A stretch of 64,000 nt of DNA from Heterohyrax brucei (taxonomy: Eukaryota; Chordata; Mammalia; Hyracoidea; Procaviidae): the NCBI GenBank assembly GCA_028571685.1, contig CM053141.1:133328833-133392832 (forward strand). Reading direction: 5' to 3'. Below the pieces are notes generated by a model. That model was not told the origin of the DNA and ran no database searches. It worked only from the letters and a program-made list of their open reading frames with translations. The translations under genes and the position numbers were made by a program. This document shows positions 12,358 to 22,862 of the stretch, in pieces (the stretch's first letter is position 1; each line of letters begins with the position of its first letter).

Positions 12358-12528
12358 AAACCCAAACCCACTGTTATGGAGTCAATTCTGATTCATAGCC
12401 ACTCTATAGGACAGATTAGAACTGTCTCATAGAGTTTCCAAGTGGTGCCTGGTGAATTCAAACTGCTGACCTATTGGTTAGCTGCCATGGCACTTAACCA
12501 CTATGCCAACAGAGTTTCCAGGGTTTCT
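12358..12528 (-). repeat. AfroSINE
   Basis: Complete copy, 'aaacccaaacccactgttat' to 'cttaaccactatgccaacag'. With the previous entry it forms a head-to-tail pair. Confidence 0.9.
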
Positions 12529-13039
12529 GAACAGAAAAAAAATAAAATCTACATGTGAATTGTTGGGAACTGACTGCTTGAAATTCCATGTGCAACAGGA
12601 AAAATGAGTACATTACCTCTTTTGTCTTACTTTTAGAACAGACTTTCTTTTTTGAGAAGTTAAATGATAAGATTCTAAAATACAGAAAAATGTGTGGAGC
12701 AGAGAGGAATAGTGTGCTGTCACCGGACAGGGAGAGCAGTGGAAGCTGCATAGAGGTGGGCATGTAAGTTTATACGGGAATGTACATTTTCACTCAGTCA
12801 TATTAAATAAAATAAAAAAAAAGAATTGTCCTGTTTTGCTAGCTGAAATGCTATTACCGTCATTGAAGCCTTCAAGCTTCATCCCTGTCTCCAAGCCCAC
12901 AGTACCTCTTCTCTCCCTAGCTAACATCCCACACTGAGCAAACCAGGAAGGCAGTAGAATCTTTTCAGGGTTATTGCAAAGATTTAAGAGGGCATTCTAA
13001 CAACATTAGGTAACATATATCACGTGCTTAGTAAGTCAT

Positions 13040-13200
13040 GCTTTATCTCACTTAATCTTCACAATAATGTCATGAGGTGGTTACTATTACCCCTGATATG
13101 TTGCAGATAATTCAGTATCAGAGAGATGAAGTAACTTGCCCAAGGTCTTGTAATTAAGTGGGAGGTTAAGGATTCAAATCCATTTCAGAATTTGGGTTTT
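13040..13200 (-). repeat. MIR SINE
   Basis: Characteristic MIR core in reverse complement: 'atgaggtggttactattacc', 'gaagtaacttgcccaaggtc', then 'ggattcaaatcc'. An old mammalian repeat. Confidence 0.75.
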
Positions 13201-13772
13201 AATCAATAGGCTATGTATATAATTGTATTCTGTAAATTGTAGGGAAAACCTACTACCATATATATTGCCTGTGTTATGACTATTGTTTACATAGCTTAAT
13301 CATTTTTTGTAATTCTCACATGTGACAATATTGAAGGAGTAAAATCTCAATGGGTATATAAAAATGGGAGAGAAGTTTAAATTTAAAACAAAATTAAGAG
13401 AATAATACCTTGTTTTACAAATTCTTATAAAGTCTTCACAGAAGACTTTTTTTTTTTTTTTTTTGCCTGTTTTGGCTTTACTGCCTCTCTTATCCTAACT
13501 CAGAACCATTTTTGTTTTCCATAAAAAAAAAATAAAAATTATTAATGTTTTATCTTCAGTATAAAGTTTTATCACTGATATAATGCTTGCTATGATAATG
13601 ACATCTTCCTTTTTTATTAAATATTTTACTGGTTAAAATAATCACGTGGTCACTTAATGAAATTTGTTTTCAAAACTTTCAAAAATGAATTTATTGACTT
13701 TAATAAATGTGATGCTATTTTATCTGGCAGTTGGAAAACAGTTGCTTTACTACATAAATTTTAAGTGAAGAA

Positions 13773-13820
13773 TAAGCCAAGTGCCGAGTCGGATCCGACT
13801 CATGGCAGCCCTAGGGGCCA
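13773..13820 (-). repeat. AfroSINE tail fragment
   Basis: 'aagccaagtgccgagtcgga' then 'tccgactcatggcagccct'. It sits immediately before the L1 3' end. Confidence 0.6.
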
Positions 13821-13839
13821 GAATAATCAACTGTTAATA

Positions 13840-14440
13840 CCTCTTGTTGGCTTAGGTATGGAGCAACTGGTATGTTCATACATTGCTGATGGGCATGTAA
13901 AGGGATCAACCATTTTGGAAACCACTTTAACAGCTTCCTGTAAAATTAAATATCCATCTTCCATACAATCCAGAATTCTAGATCTTTATGTGAAATAAAT
14001 AAATAAATAAAAGCATATATTCACAAAAAAGACTCTTACACAAATATTCATAGCAACAGTATTCACAGTATCTCCCAAATGGGTAAACAGATTATGCTAT
14101 ATTCAATTTTGGAATACTTCTCAGCAATAAAAAGGAACAAAGTGCACATAGTAGCTTGGATGAATCTCTGAGCATCATGCTGAAAGCTGCTAGACTAAAA
14201 AAGCTTCTAGTCTATTGTGATAGATACCCTGTTAGTGGTTGCCTGAGACAAAGGGATGAGGACAAAAGAGTAAAAGGGAACTCCAGGATAGTGGCAGTGT
14301 TCTACATCTTGGTTGGAGTAGTAGTTATAAGAGTAATTATTTGTAAAAAAAAAAAAAAGAATTGTAAAAAAAAATCAAACTGTACTTTAAAAAGGTACAT
14401 TTTTCAGTATGTAAATATACCTCAGTAAAGTGATTTAAAA
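13840..14440 (+). mobile_element. L1 LINE 3' end
   Basis: Recognisable mammalian L1 3' region: 'ccattttggaaaccacttta', 'cttctcagcaataaaaagga', 'agcttggatgaatctctgag', 'gttagtggttgcctgagaca', ending 'tatacctcagtaaagtg'. Non-coding here. An A-rich run lies at 14345-14372. Confidence 0.8.
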
Positions 14441-14506
14441 ATAACTGATAAAAATGTCTTTAAGTGAAATTCTGCAGTTGATTTAAAGCCAATACCACAA
14501 AGAAGA

Positions 14507-14760
14507 TAATGTTGTTCCGATTTATGGCAACCCTATGTGTGCACAGTAGAACTGCTTGGAAACTCTATGGTGCGGTGCTACTCTGTCCTGTCGGGTCACT
14601 GTGAGTCAGAGTCAACTCTGCAGCCGCAGGTTTGGTTTTTAGGTTTTTGGAACTTCAGAAGCAGATTGTCACGCCAGTGTTTTGAGGTACCCCTGGGTGG
14701 GTTCATACTGCCAGTCTTTCAACCAGTAGTCAAACACTTAACTATTCTGTGCCACTAGTA
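14507..14760. repeat. Nested AfroSINE pieces
   Basis: Two overlapping signals. A plus-strand 3' half ('cttggaaactctatggtgcg' ... 'gtgagtcagagtcaactctg' ... 'ggtttggttttt', about 14560-14640) is inserted into a minus-strand longer-subfamily copy, whose ends are 'gttccgatttatggcaaccc' and 'gtgggttcatactgccagtc' to 14760. Confidence 0.65.
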
Positions 14761-14794
14761 AGTGATTTACCTACCACCACCAAACTTGGGAAGA

Positions 14795-14940
14795 AATTGC
14801 CATTCAGTTGATTTCAACTCATAATGACCAGATAGAGAAGAGTAGAAGAGCCTCACAAGGATTCCAAGGAAGAGCTAGTGAATTTGACTCCGGACCTTTT
14901 CGTTAGCAGCCGAACTATTAACCACTATGCAATGAGGGCA
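14795..14940 (-). repeat. AfroSINE, degraded
   Basis: 'gttgatttcaactcataatg' ... 'attccaaggaagagctagtg' ... 'ttaaccactatgcaatgag'. It ends about 150 bp before the next coding exon. Confidence 0.75.
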
Positions 14941-15088
14941 CCAATAGATGATATAATTATGTTTTAAATAAATTAAACCAGATATAAAAGTGAACATCAG
15001 ATTATTTCTTTCCTTGTTAAAAGCACCATCTATGAGTAGTTTCATACCTGAATAACCTTGAATTTCTTTCTTTCCTTCTTTAATCTAG

Positions 15089-15202
15089 AATGGTCAGTTG
15101 GAGTGTGTTCGCTGGATGGTGAGTGAAACAGAAGCCATTGCAGAACTGAGCTGTTCAAAGGATTTTCCAAGCCTTATTCATTATGCAGGTTGCTATGGCC
15201 AG
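15089..15202 (+). CDS. SNCAIP: SNCAIP coding exon (ankyrin-like repeats)
   Basis: Encodes 38 residues in phase 0, projected 394-431, beginning NGQLECVRWMVSE and ending HYAGCYGQ. It completes the second ankyrin-like repeat and opens the third (the DFPSLIHYAGCYGQ helix pair). The acceptor has a strong pyrimidine tract (tttctttctttccttctttaat) ending CTAG at 15085-15088; the donor is CAG|GTATGA. The protein is nearly identical to the remembered human sequence, unlike the decayed flanking DNA. Confidence 0.96.
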
Positions 15203-15284
15203 GTATGAAAAATTTTAATCATTTTCCTATTGTGTATCATATAACCTACTTCTTATTTATTATTCCATCAAAATCCAAGTCAAA

Positions 15285-15680
15285 GACACCATTAAAGACA
15301 TGTTCAAGGATTTATTTGCAGTGATATTTATTGTAGCACTTTGTTAATGAAGAAAAAACTAACAACCTGAATATCCCAAGATAGGGTACTGGATAAATCA
15401 ATGAAGTTATATAGTGTGATAGAATTTTGTAAGAAAGTGTTCATTATGTAATATTAAAGGAAAATGTATGATAGAAAGCTGTGGCTATAATTTAATACCA
15501 GTCTTGAATTGTGAAGAGAAATAGAGAAATAAAGAAAAATAAGAAATAAGACTAGAAAAAAATACATGTTTACAGTGTTATTGCTTGGTGGAATTACAGG
15601 GTTTTTTTCCTTTTGAATTTTTCTGTATTTGCCAAAGTTTCTATCGTAAGTGTATTTTATATTTATTTGTATGAAAAAGG
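15285..15680 (+). mobile_element. Degraded LINE-like 3' end (probable L1)
   Basis: Contains 'ttattgtagcactttgttaa', 'actaacaacctgaatatccc' and 'tagggtactggataaatcaa', a pattern of old L1 3' regions. Heavily diverged; the family call is from memory. Confidence 0.45.
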
Positions 15681-16206
15681 AAAGCAGTGTGTGTCCTTGA
15701 ACACAAATTAAGAGGAAATTTTTTAGTTAGGACTTACAATGAATTCTTGCTCATTTAAAGATGAGCAGACACACTAAGGAGATGATTCTTCTACATTAGG
15801 GAATCCTAGCATTAATAATTGGTGTACATAGATCAGAATTCAGTGTAAATTCTCCCTTAGTGAGAAATGTTTAGAAATTGGAACCAAAAAATGCCTCAGT
15901 TTTAAAAGAATTTTTTGGAAACTCAGCACTGTATTAAAATATATTTATTTGTATTTGTTTGTGGCAAGGAAAATTGTTTGTCATGCATGTAACCATATCC
16001 TCTTCAACTTCATAAGCATTCCTGGAGCCGATAAGTTGTTATGCTGTCAACACAAGATTATGATTTTTTGAGCATAACAATGTCACATTTAACAAATAGA
16101 CTTAAGAATGACTCCACAGTCTTCCTTTGATGGTAGTCATGTTAGCCAGTAGTTTACTTGTACGATGCTAACTTCCATACATAAATATATATATGTTTGC
16201 TCCATG

Positions 16207-16350
16207 AAAGGCACTGTGCCATTGGCCTTGCGTTTGTGTACGTTATTTGATTTACTCTTCAAAACAACTCTATGAGACTGTGTTATATTTATCCCCATTA
16301 TATAGATGAGATTGAACAAAGAAAGTTATGTGATTTATGTGTCTGGTCAA
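16207..16350 (-). repeat. MIR SINE
   Basis: 'gcactgtgccattggccttg', 'caactctatgagactgtgtt', 'atccccattatatagatgag' match the reversed MIR core. Confidence 0.65.
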
Positions 16351-16354
16351 ATAT

Positions 16355-16925
16355 CTTGTTGTTAGGTACCACTGAGTAGGTTCCAGCTTATAGCGACCCG
16401 TGTACCATAGTACAAAACATAGCCTGGTCCTGTACTGTTCTCATGATTGTTGTTATGTCTGAGCCTGTGGTTGCAGCCCCTGTGTCTGTGTGTCTTCTCA
16501 AGGGTTTTCCTCTATTTCGCTAACCCTCTCCTTCTTTACCAAGTATGATGCCCTCCAGGACTGGTCCTTCCTGGTAACATGTCCAAAGTTTGTGAGACAA
16601 AGTCTTGCCATCCTGACTTCCAAAGAACACTCTGGCTATCTTCTTCCAAGACAGACTCATTCATTCTTCTGACTCACCATGGTATATTCAGTATTCTTTG
16701 CCAACACCCTAATTCAGGGGCATCAGTTTTTCTCCAGTCTTATTTTTTTCTTGTCAAGCTTTTGCATGCATATGAGGCAACTGAAGATATCATGGCCAGA
16801 GCCAGGTTCTTCTTATTCCTCAAGGTAACATTTTTGCTTTTTAACACTTTAAAGAGGTCCTTTGCAGCAGATTTGCCCAATGCAAATACATTGTTTAATT
16901 TCCTGACTGCTGTTCCATAACCATT
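16355..16925 (-). mobile_element. RTE-type LINE fragment (3' end)
   Basis: Read on the minus strand, the segment around 16535-16605 still suggests the RTE reverse-transcriptase C-terminal motif (a ..FGHV..RDQSWRASYLV-like run; the typical form is YFGHVxRxxxLExDIMLG). The 3' end, in plus orientation 'gttaggtaccactgagtagg ttccagcttatagcgaccc', resembles the AfroSINE tail. A second copy lies at 54428-55060. Frame breaks are present and it is inactive. Confidence 0.7.
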
Positions 16926-17599
16926 AATTGTGTAGTGAAATGCCTAGTGACAGCAAAGACTAAATTTTGACTCAGTTTCTCTGATTTTTAGGGCCAGATT
17001 CTGTTTTCTCCCTGTATAGATAATTCAATTCATATCAATTTTTTACAGTAGCATTTATCTAGTGGAAGGAAACTATTTTATAATTTTACCTAACTATACA
17101 TTATGATTTTTAGAAGACTATATGCAGCTCACAAAAGAAGTGAGCAGCTGTAAGAAATTTATGAAATGGAGAAAAAGAAGCAGGAAGAACATATACAATT
17201 TGTAAAAGATAATTTTTTAAAAAATTGTAAAAGCTCCTGTCTTCAAAATAGTATGAATTACTCTGTTTTCTTTCATATGTGGTATCACCTAGCCCATAGC
17301 CATGATATCTACAAACAACCAATAATAGTTAATGGGCATTTGCTAAAGATGTAAGAGCCAGAACTCAACAGGACTGCCTTATTTTTCTGAGTCTAATGAG
17401 TTTTCTACCTTTGACAGCATGCAGCTGACTGCTCTTTCTGCCACTCTCTGTTACTGGAAAATACCTGAGTTTTCCTTCTCTGACAAGTTTCTGCCTTTCA
17501 CAGGTTTTACTGATTTGGGCTGTCATGGGTTTTACTGTACTAACAAGAAGGAGAATAGAATTTTCAAATGACTGGAGGATTTGATCACTGCTAATTTTC

Positions 17600-17762
17600 A
17601 TAAGGAGCCCTGGTAGTATAGTGGTTGAGAGCTCAGTCCACTAACCAAGAGGTCTGCAGTTCAAATCTACCAACTACTCCTTGGAAGCCCTTTTGGGAAT
17701 TCTCTTCTGTCATTTAGGGTCACTGTGAGTCAGAAGCCACTTGACAGCAATGGGTTTGAGTT
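17600..17762 (+). repeat. AfroSINE
   Basis: 'aaggagccctggtagtatag' ... 'tctgcagttcaaatctacca' ... 'cttgacagcaatgggtttga'. Complete. Confidence 0.9.
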
Positions 17763-17780
17763 GCTTTTTCAGTATCTTTA

Positions 17781-17930
17781 TGAGAACCCTGGTGGTGCAA
17801 TGGTTAAGAGCCCCAAAAGTTGACAGTTCATAGCCACCACCTGCTCCCTGGAAACCCTATAAAATAGTTCTACTGTGCCCTATGGGGTCACTATGAGTCA
17901 GAATAGATGATGGCAACAAGATTTTTGTTT
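17781..17930 (+). repeat. AfroSINE
   Basis: 'gagaaccctggtggtgcaat' ... 'ccctatggggtcactatgag' ... 'gatggcaacaag' with a T-rich tail. Tandem with the preceding copy, about 20 bp apart. Confidence 0.88.
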
Positions 17931-19929
17931 TTTAATCTTCATGAATTACTTTCAGTATAAAAGAGAATTTGATGCTTTCCAAATTGCCTGAATAATTGTT
18001 TCATGTCACTGAGTCCGTTTGCTTACTGAAAGCCTACCTCAGATTTTCAGATCTCAGTGGTGAAACTCCCTGCCTTCTTGGTAGAGCATACCAAGGACAA
18101 GGAGGAAGGAGCTGTGCTGTGCTCTGAGACTCTATGTAAGTAATTGGGCATTCTCAATGCTTTGTATTAGGAAACTTTGCTCACATAGACCAGTTCCTTT
18201 ATTCAGCTCTCACAGCAGGTTTCTCATAACTTTGAAGCTATTGGGACAGAACAAAAGAAAATACCCGTTCGGAAACTGATTGGGTGATCCTGTGGCTTAC
18301 TTGGCTGAATTAGAGGAAAATTATGGAAATTAGTGACCTATTGGAAAAACTGTATTGAACATTTGCTTCCATGCTAGTATCTATCTTCAGTTGTCACTTG
18401 AAGCTGATAAACATTTTTAATGACTTAAAGTGAAGTTTTGAACAAGGCAGCTCAGCAGCAGAAAGCGTTCTTACCCAAGTAGAAAACGCAGAAGCCCATT
18501 AGAACTTTGAATTCTGTCTGGCCAGATGACATCCGCCGCAGCCACTTATGTAACAGATAACCTGTGGAGATGCTGAACTTGGAATCGTTACAAGGCTAAT
18601 ATTTTCACAAGAAAGACTGTTATTGAACAGTCTTCTAATGGATTCAGCACATGCATGTTTTTCTACATCAAGCAGGCACTGACCTCGGGGTGTTCTGGTT
18701 TTGTTTCTTCAGTAAACACCTCCATAAAGGACAGTACAGGGGAAAATTCCTCTCTCGGTTTATTCTGGTTGCCCTCTGCCCCTCATATAGATTCATAAAG
18801 AATGGGCTGAATTCAACTCCCAGTTGTATCTTTTTTCTTGTAAAAATTACCTTAAGGTACTCCAGTACCACAGGGTTGCCGACAGTTTTTAGTGGCCTCC
18901 TGGAGTGATAGATCTTTGGGCGATAGAAATTGATTTTCTTCTTCTTGACACATGAAGTCTCAGAGGGTGCAATTATTTCATTGCCTGATTGTACCTAGCA
19001 GAACTAGCCACAGGGAGTGTGAAGGTGAAAGCTTCAGGGAGACTCTGGGAACAAGTCAGAGAGGGGTGGGTAGCCTCCGATATGCTTGCTTTGCTGTCTC
19101 TTGAGAAAGATGTTACTGGGAAAACAATCAAGACAGAATTGTCTCAATTTGAAGCTAATGCCTCTGTGAGCGGCTATTTTCTTCACAACACAAGGGTTCA
19201 GATTACCTATTGGCCTCCCAACTAGCCTTCCTAGTGGGACCTCCTATCCTCTTCTCTAGGGGAAACGCAGCCTGTTTGGCACTCGTCATTGATCCGGTGG
19301 GCTTTGTGCTACTTTCAACATCAAGCCTGTGATTACTTGTTTCATTTCTGCGCCAGTCATGACGACTTTTGGTGAAGAGCTTCTCCAACAAAAATGATCT
19401 ACATCACAGCACTCAGCATTTACCAAGAGCACCTTTGCCAGCACTGTGCTACTTTTAAATGTGTGCCTTGACCCAAGTTTTAAAAAAGAAAAGACTCAGC
19501 AATCCCTACTAATGGACATGAGCAGTGGTAGGCTTGCTGGTGAGGGGGATGCTTCCACAGGCTGAGTGTTAATGTTGTTTTTCCACAGTTTACTTTAAAA
19601 AGGCAAAATATTCCCTCAGTCTTATTGTTACACTGTCATGGGGTAGAAATAAGTAAACAATGCTGAAAGTGCTGCGACTGCAGATGAAAGCAAAATAGAA
19701 GAATCTTTGATTGGCAGCACAAACATCTTCTCCCCAAAGACTGCTGTTTGAAAAAGCACAGTCTACACAGAGCTCCACAGACCCACAGGTTAATGGGTAA
19801 TTGGCCTTGATTTCCATGACCCAAGGGGTGCAAAGGGAGCCTGTCCTCTAAGGAGTTGGGCGTGGTGGGGAATGAGCAGTTGTAGCTATTCATACTCAGG
19901 AGGAAGGTGACACAGTCAAGGGGAACATC

Positions 19930-20165
19930 GGCTCCTGAGTCAAGCTGTCAGGGTTTAAATCTTATCCCTGTCACACACTAGCTGTGCAGCCTAGACATGT
20001 TTATTTTTTTCAGAAAAGAAAATATCTTGTTGGTCCTCAGTTTTCTCTTCTGTGAAATGGAGACAACAGAACCTTTGTCCTACAGTTTTCCTGAGAACTG
20101 ACTGGCAAAAGCCACATGAAGCACTGCCCATTGCCCAGCTGTAGGCACTAGGCAAATATTGAACA
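19930..20165 (+). repeat. MIR SINE, interrupted
   Basis: 'gctgtcagggtttaaatctt', 'cacacactagctgtgcagcc', 'cctcagttttctcttctgtg', 'tgcccagctgtaggcacta' are MIR landmarks in order. About 50 bp of foreign or diverged sequence sits in the middle. Confidence 0.65.
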
Positions 20166-20169
20166 CTGT

Positions 20170-20365
20170 GGGTAGTGCACATGGCTAAGCACTTGACTGT
20201 TAACTGAAAGACTGGCAGTTCAAGTCTACCCAGGGACACCTCTGAAGAAATCTGTGGTGACCTACTTCCCAAATATCAGCCACTGAAAACCCTACAGAGC
20301 ACAGTTTTGTGACACATGGGACATTGTGAGTAGGAGTCAACCTGATGGCAACTGGTGCTGGCTGT
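20170..20365 (+). repeat. AfroSINE, 'gagcacag' subfamily
   Basis: 'gtgcacatggctaagcactt', 'cagttcaagtctacccaggg', 'ctacagagcacagttttgtg', 'cctgatggcaactgg'. The same subfamily, with 'gagcacagttt', occurs at 52264-52470 and 56900-57080. Confidence 0.8.
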
Positions 20366-21149
20366 TATTTTTTATAATACAGTAATATTTCCTTTATTTA
20401 TTTTACCACAAGTTAAAATGTTAGAGAAAGCTTACAAAAGAATTACTGTTTAATAAATTTTTATATGTGCTTCATTTTTCACGTGTTACCATCTCTGAAT
20501 TCTACATTTTGAAATTATTATTGGGGTTTTCTTTTGTTTTACATTTTAAAATCTCAAAACTGGCATGAATCTAATAATTGGTGGCATATTAGATTTAATC
20601 AACTATGATTGCAAACAAAGCTGACTCCTTCAAGATTTATTACTGTACCAAAAACTGTTGAGATTTTATTGGTAACAGAAGTAAACTTGTGGCATGCTTT
20701 TCAGTTACTTTTTTATTAGACTTTGTCCAGCAACTCTCATAAATTCAGTAAATTTATTTCTTCTTTAAACAACTTGTGTTGCCTTCAAGAATACACGAAA
20801 TACCACATTAAAACAAGTTACCAGACGAACAGAAAATCTCCATAAAAGAAAACTAGTGCAGGAAGGGTTTTCAGACAGTGGATGAAAGTTGAATAGGTAG
20901 ATAGACGTTTGAGTGGAACAATGAACTGTAAGAGAGGCATTCTGTGAGGTAGAAATAATACAGAAGTGACTTTCCACCCATGTTTCTGCATTGAATGTTC
21001 TTTGAAAGCACTGCTTAGGGGGAAATGAAGATCTAAAGTTGTGTTCTTCCTTTACCAATACATAAAAACTCTCTCTTTCTCTCCCTCTCTCACACACACA
21101 CCACTATAGAGCTAGGAGGGAAACTGGCACAATTACTTATGTATCTAAT

Positions 21150-21290
21150 GCACAAGAACTGACAAGTTCATGAACTCATCCTAGAAAAAGTGCTACGTAC
21201 CTCATTGCTGAATGTCACCAGGGTCACCTTCGAAGTACTCCCCGTAGGAAGCTGTGCGGCAAAGCTAGCGCTGGTCCGCCCTTCAAAGAA
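21150..21290 (+). mobile_element. Mariner end fragment
   Basis: About 140 bp matching one end of the mariner-derived elements at 21388-21941 and 39314-39827, including 'gaactcatcctagaaaaagt' and 'ctcattgctgaatgtcacca'. It lies about 100 bp from the full element in the same orientation. It breaks off after 'ccgcccttcaaag', the point where the inverted arm of the palindromic form also has its homologous junction. Confidence 0.75.
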
Positions 21291-21387
21291 TAATCTTCAA
21301 GTCAGATAGAAGAAAATAGGCAAAAAAAGCATAGAATAACAGCCCTACATCCTTTCCATGTATGTTTTTAAGATAAGCATACATATA

Positions 21388-21941
21388 TGAGGACTGCCAG
21401 TTAAGTTCCTGAACTCATCCTAGAAAAAGTACTACAGACTTCATTGCTGAATATCACTATGGTTACCTTTGAAGTACTCCCCTTGGGAAGCTATGCACTG
21501 ATGTGAGCAACTTGTCCACCCAGAAGAACAGTTTTGGAACTCTTTTTCTGGAATGGCCATCAGAGCTGTCTTTGTATTATCCTTGATGTCCTGAATGTCA
21601 TCAAAATGTCTTCTTTTCAATCTTTCCTTTGTCTTCATGTAGAGAAAAAAGTCACTGAGGGGTAGATCTGGTGAGTAGGGAGGGTGTTCCAATATAGGTG
21701 TTTGTTTACCGGCTAAAAACTCCCTCACATGCAGCTGTGTTGGTAAACTTGCTACTGTGCTACTGCATGCAATGGCCATTCCAGAAAGAGTGCTAAGATT
21801 GCTTTGAAGGATGGACTAGGCACTGGCATCAGTGCATAGCTTCCCAGGCAATGTACTTTGAAGGTAACTATAGTGATATTCCGCAATGAGGTATGTAGCA
21901 TTTAGAATAATTAAGTTCTCAGACTTTATTGTCAAATTTCA
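21388..21941 (-). mobile_element. Mariner-derived palindromic element (MITE-like)
   Basis: A 554-bp element flanked by TA on both sides (21386-21387 and 21942-21943). The two ends are inverted repeats of about 150-180 bp: 'gaactcatcctagaaaaagt' begins the left arm, and the right arm carries the complement of the same sequence block, with divergence. Between them, on the minus strand, lies a remnant of a mariner transposase C-terminus, including the HPPYSPDLP motif next to the last catalytic Asp. It is far shorter than the usual 1.3 kb and cannot encode an active enzyme. The same arrangement recurs at 39314-39827. Confidence 0.85.
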
Positions 21942-22769
21942 TATGCATATGTTAATATGGCTCTCCTAGTTGGAGAGTATAGTTGTCTCTGTTCTGTCTT
22001 CCTTCCCAGGTATGTGTCTTATAAGTTACTGTTTAAATTGTAGGATATGCATCTCTCCTGGCATGTTCTCCAGAATCAGAGAAGAAAATATGGTATCTCT
22101 GACTGGACACTGCAGATATTCGCACAAAACCTGAAACTCTAGTCATCTCCATGCTCATCTCAGAAGTCCTAACTGTGGTTGTTGGAAACGCAAACATATT
22201 GTCAGACAGTCACTTTTGGTCATGCTTTTCTGCACGATAACCTAGGGGAGGTTTGTGTTTCCGTGTACTTACCTCCATGCATATTGGATTAGGGAAGATC
22301 TTTTATTTTAAGGAAGAAAGACTTACTCAGGCCATTATAAGAGAAGAAGGCAGATGCTTATAATATGATCTGAAACTGACTTGGAGAGCCCTGAAGAGCC
22401 ATGGCAACTCTTGCCTAACACAGACTTGTAGCATCTTGTGTCAGATTATCAGACCCTTCAAAGCGCACACACCCAGGTTGTCCCCCAGATTTCTACACAG
22501 AGAAAAAAATGCCTAGTCTTACATAATGATGCTGTATTCCATTATTAAAAGGTGTCTCATTATTAAAAGGTAAAAACACTATGAATTTTAGTAAAGGCCA
22601 TTTTCTGTGCGTGTGGAATAAGCATATCCGCTGTAATACTTAATTGGATCTGAAAACCCTGAAAAGGAGGTACGTAGGAAGCATTTCTAAATATCTGTTA
22701 GATTCCTCTGAGCATTACTTGCTAAAGAAAGAAGCTTCTGGGACATCAGAGATGCTATAGTCATCTCAC

Positions 22770-22862
22770 CCTCAATTTTCTGATTTGTAAAATAAGGATG
22801 TGGAGTTGCATGATGCCCTAACATGTCTCACAGTCTCCAATTTTAACATTCCATGATTTAAT
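22770..22862 (+). repeat. MIR-like SINE fragment
   Basis: 'ctcaattttctgatttgtaa aataaggatg' and the ending 'ttttaacattccatgattta' match the 3' part of a MIR-family repeat. Confidence 0.5.

Larger units (their letters stand above)
6967..15088 (+). other. SNCAIP: SNCAIP intron (8.1 kb)
   Basis: Repeat-rich intron with a cluster of AfroSINEs at 8867-9740, further AfroSINEs at 10737-10905, 12215-12528 and 14507-14940, an L1 ORF2 fragment (10976-11600), an L1 3' end (13840-14440) and a MIR (13040-13200). The stretch 7430-8860 is AT-rich with no repeat I can name; it ends in an A-run at about 8389-8401. Confidence 0.9.

Noticed and set aside
21441-21779. Intact transposase gene
   Set aside because: Only the C-terminal part of a mariner transposase is present, and it is embedded between inverted arms, so it cannot be active.
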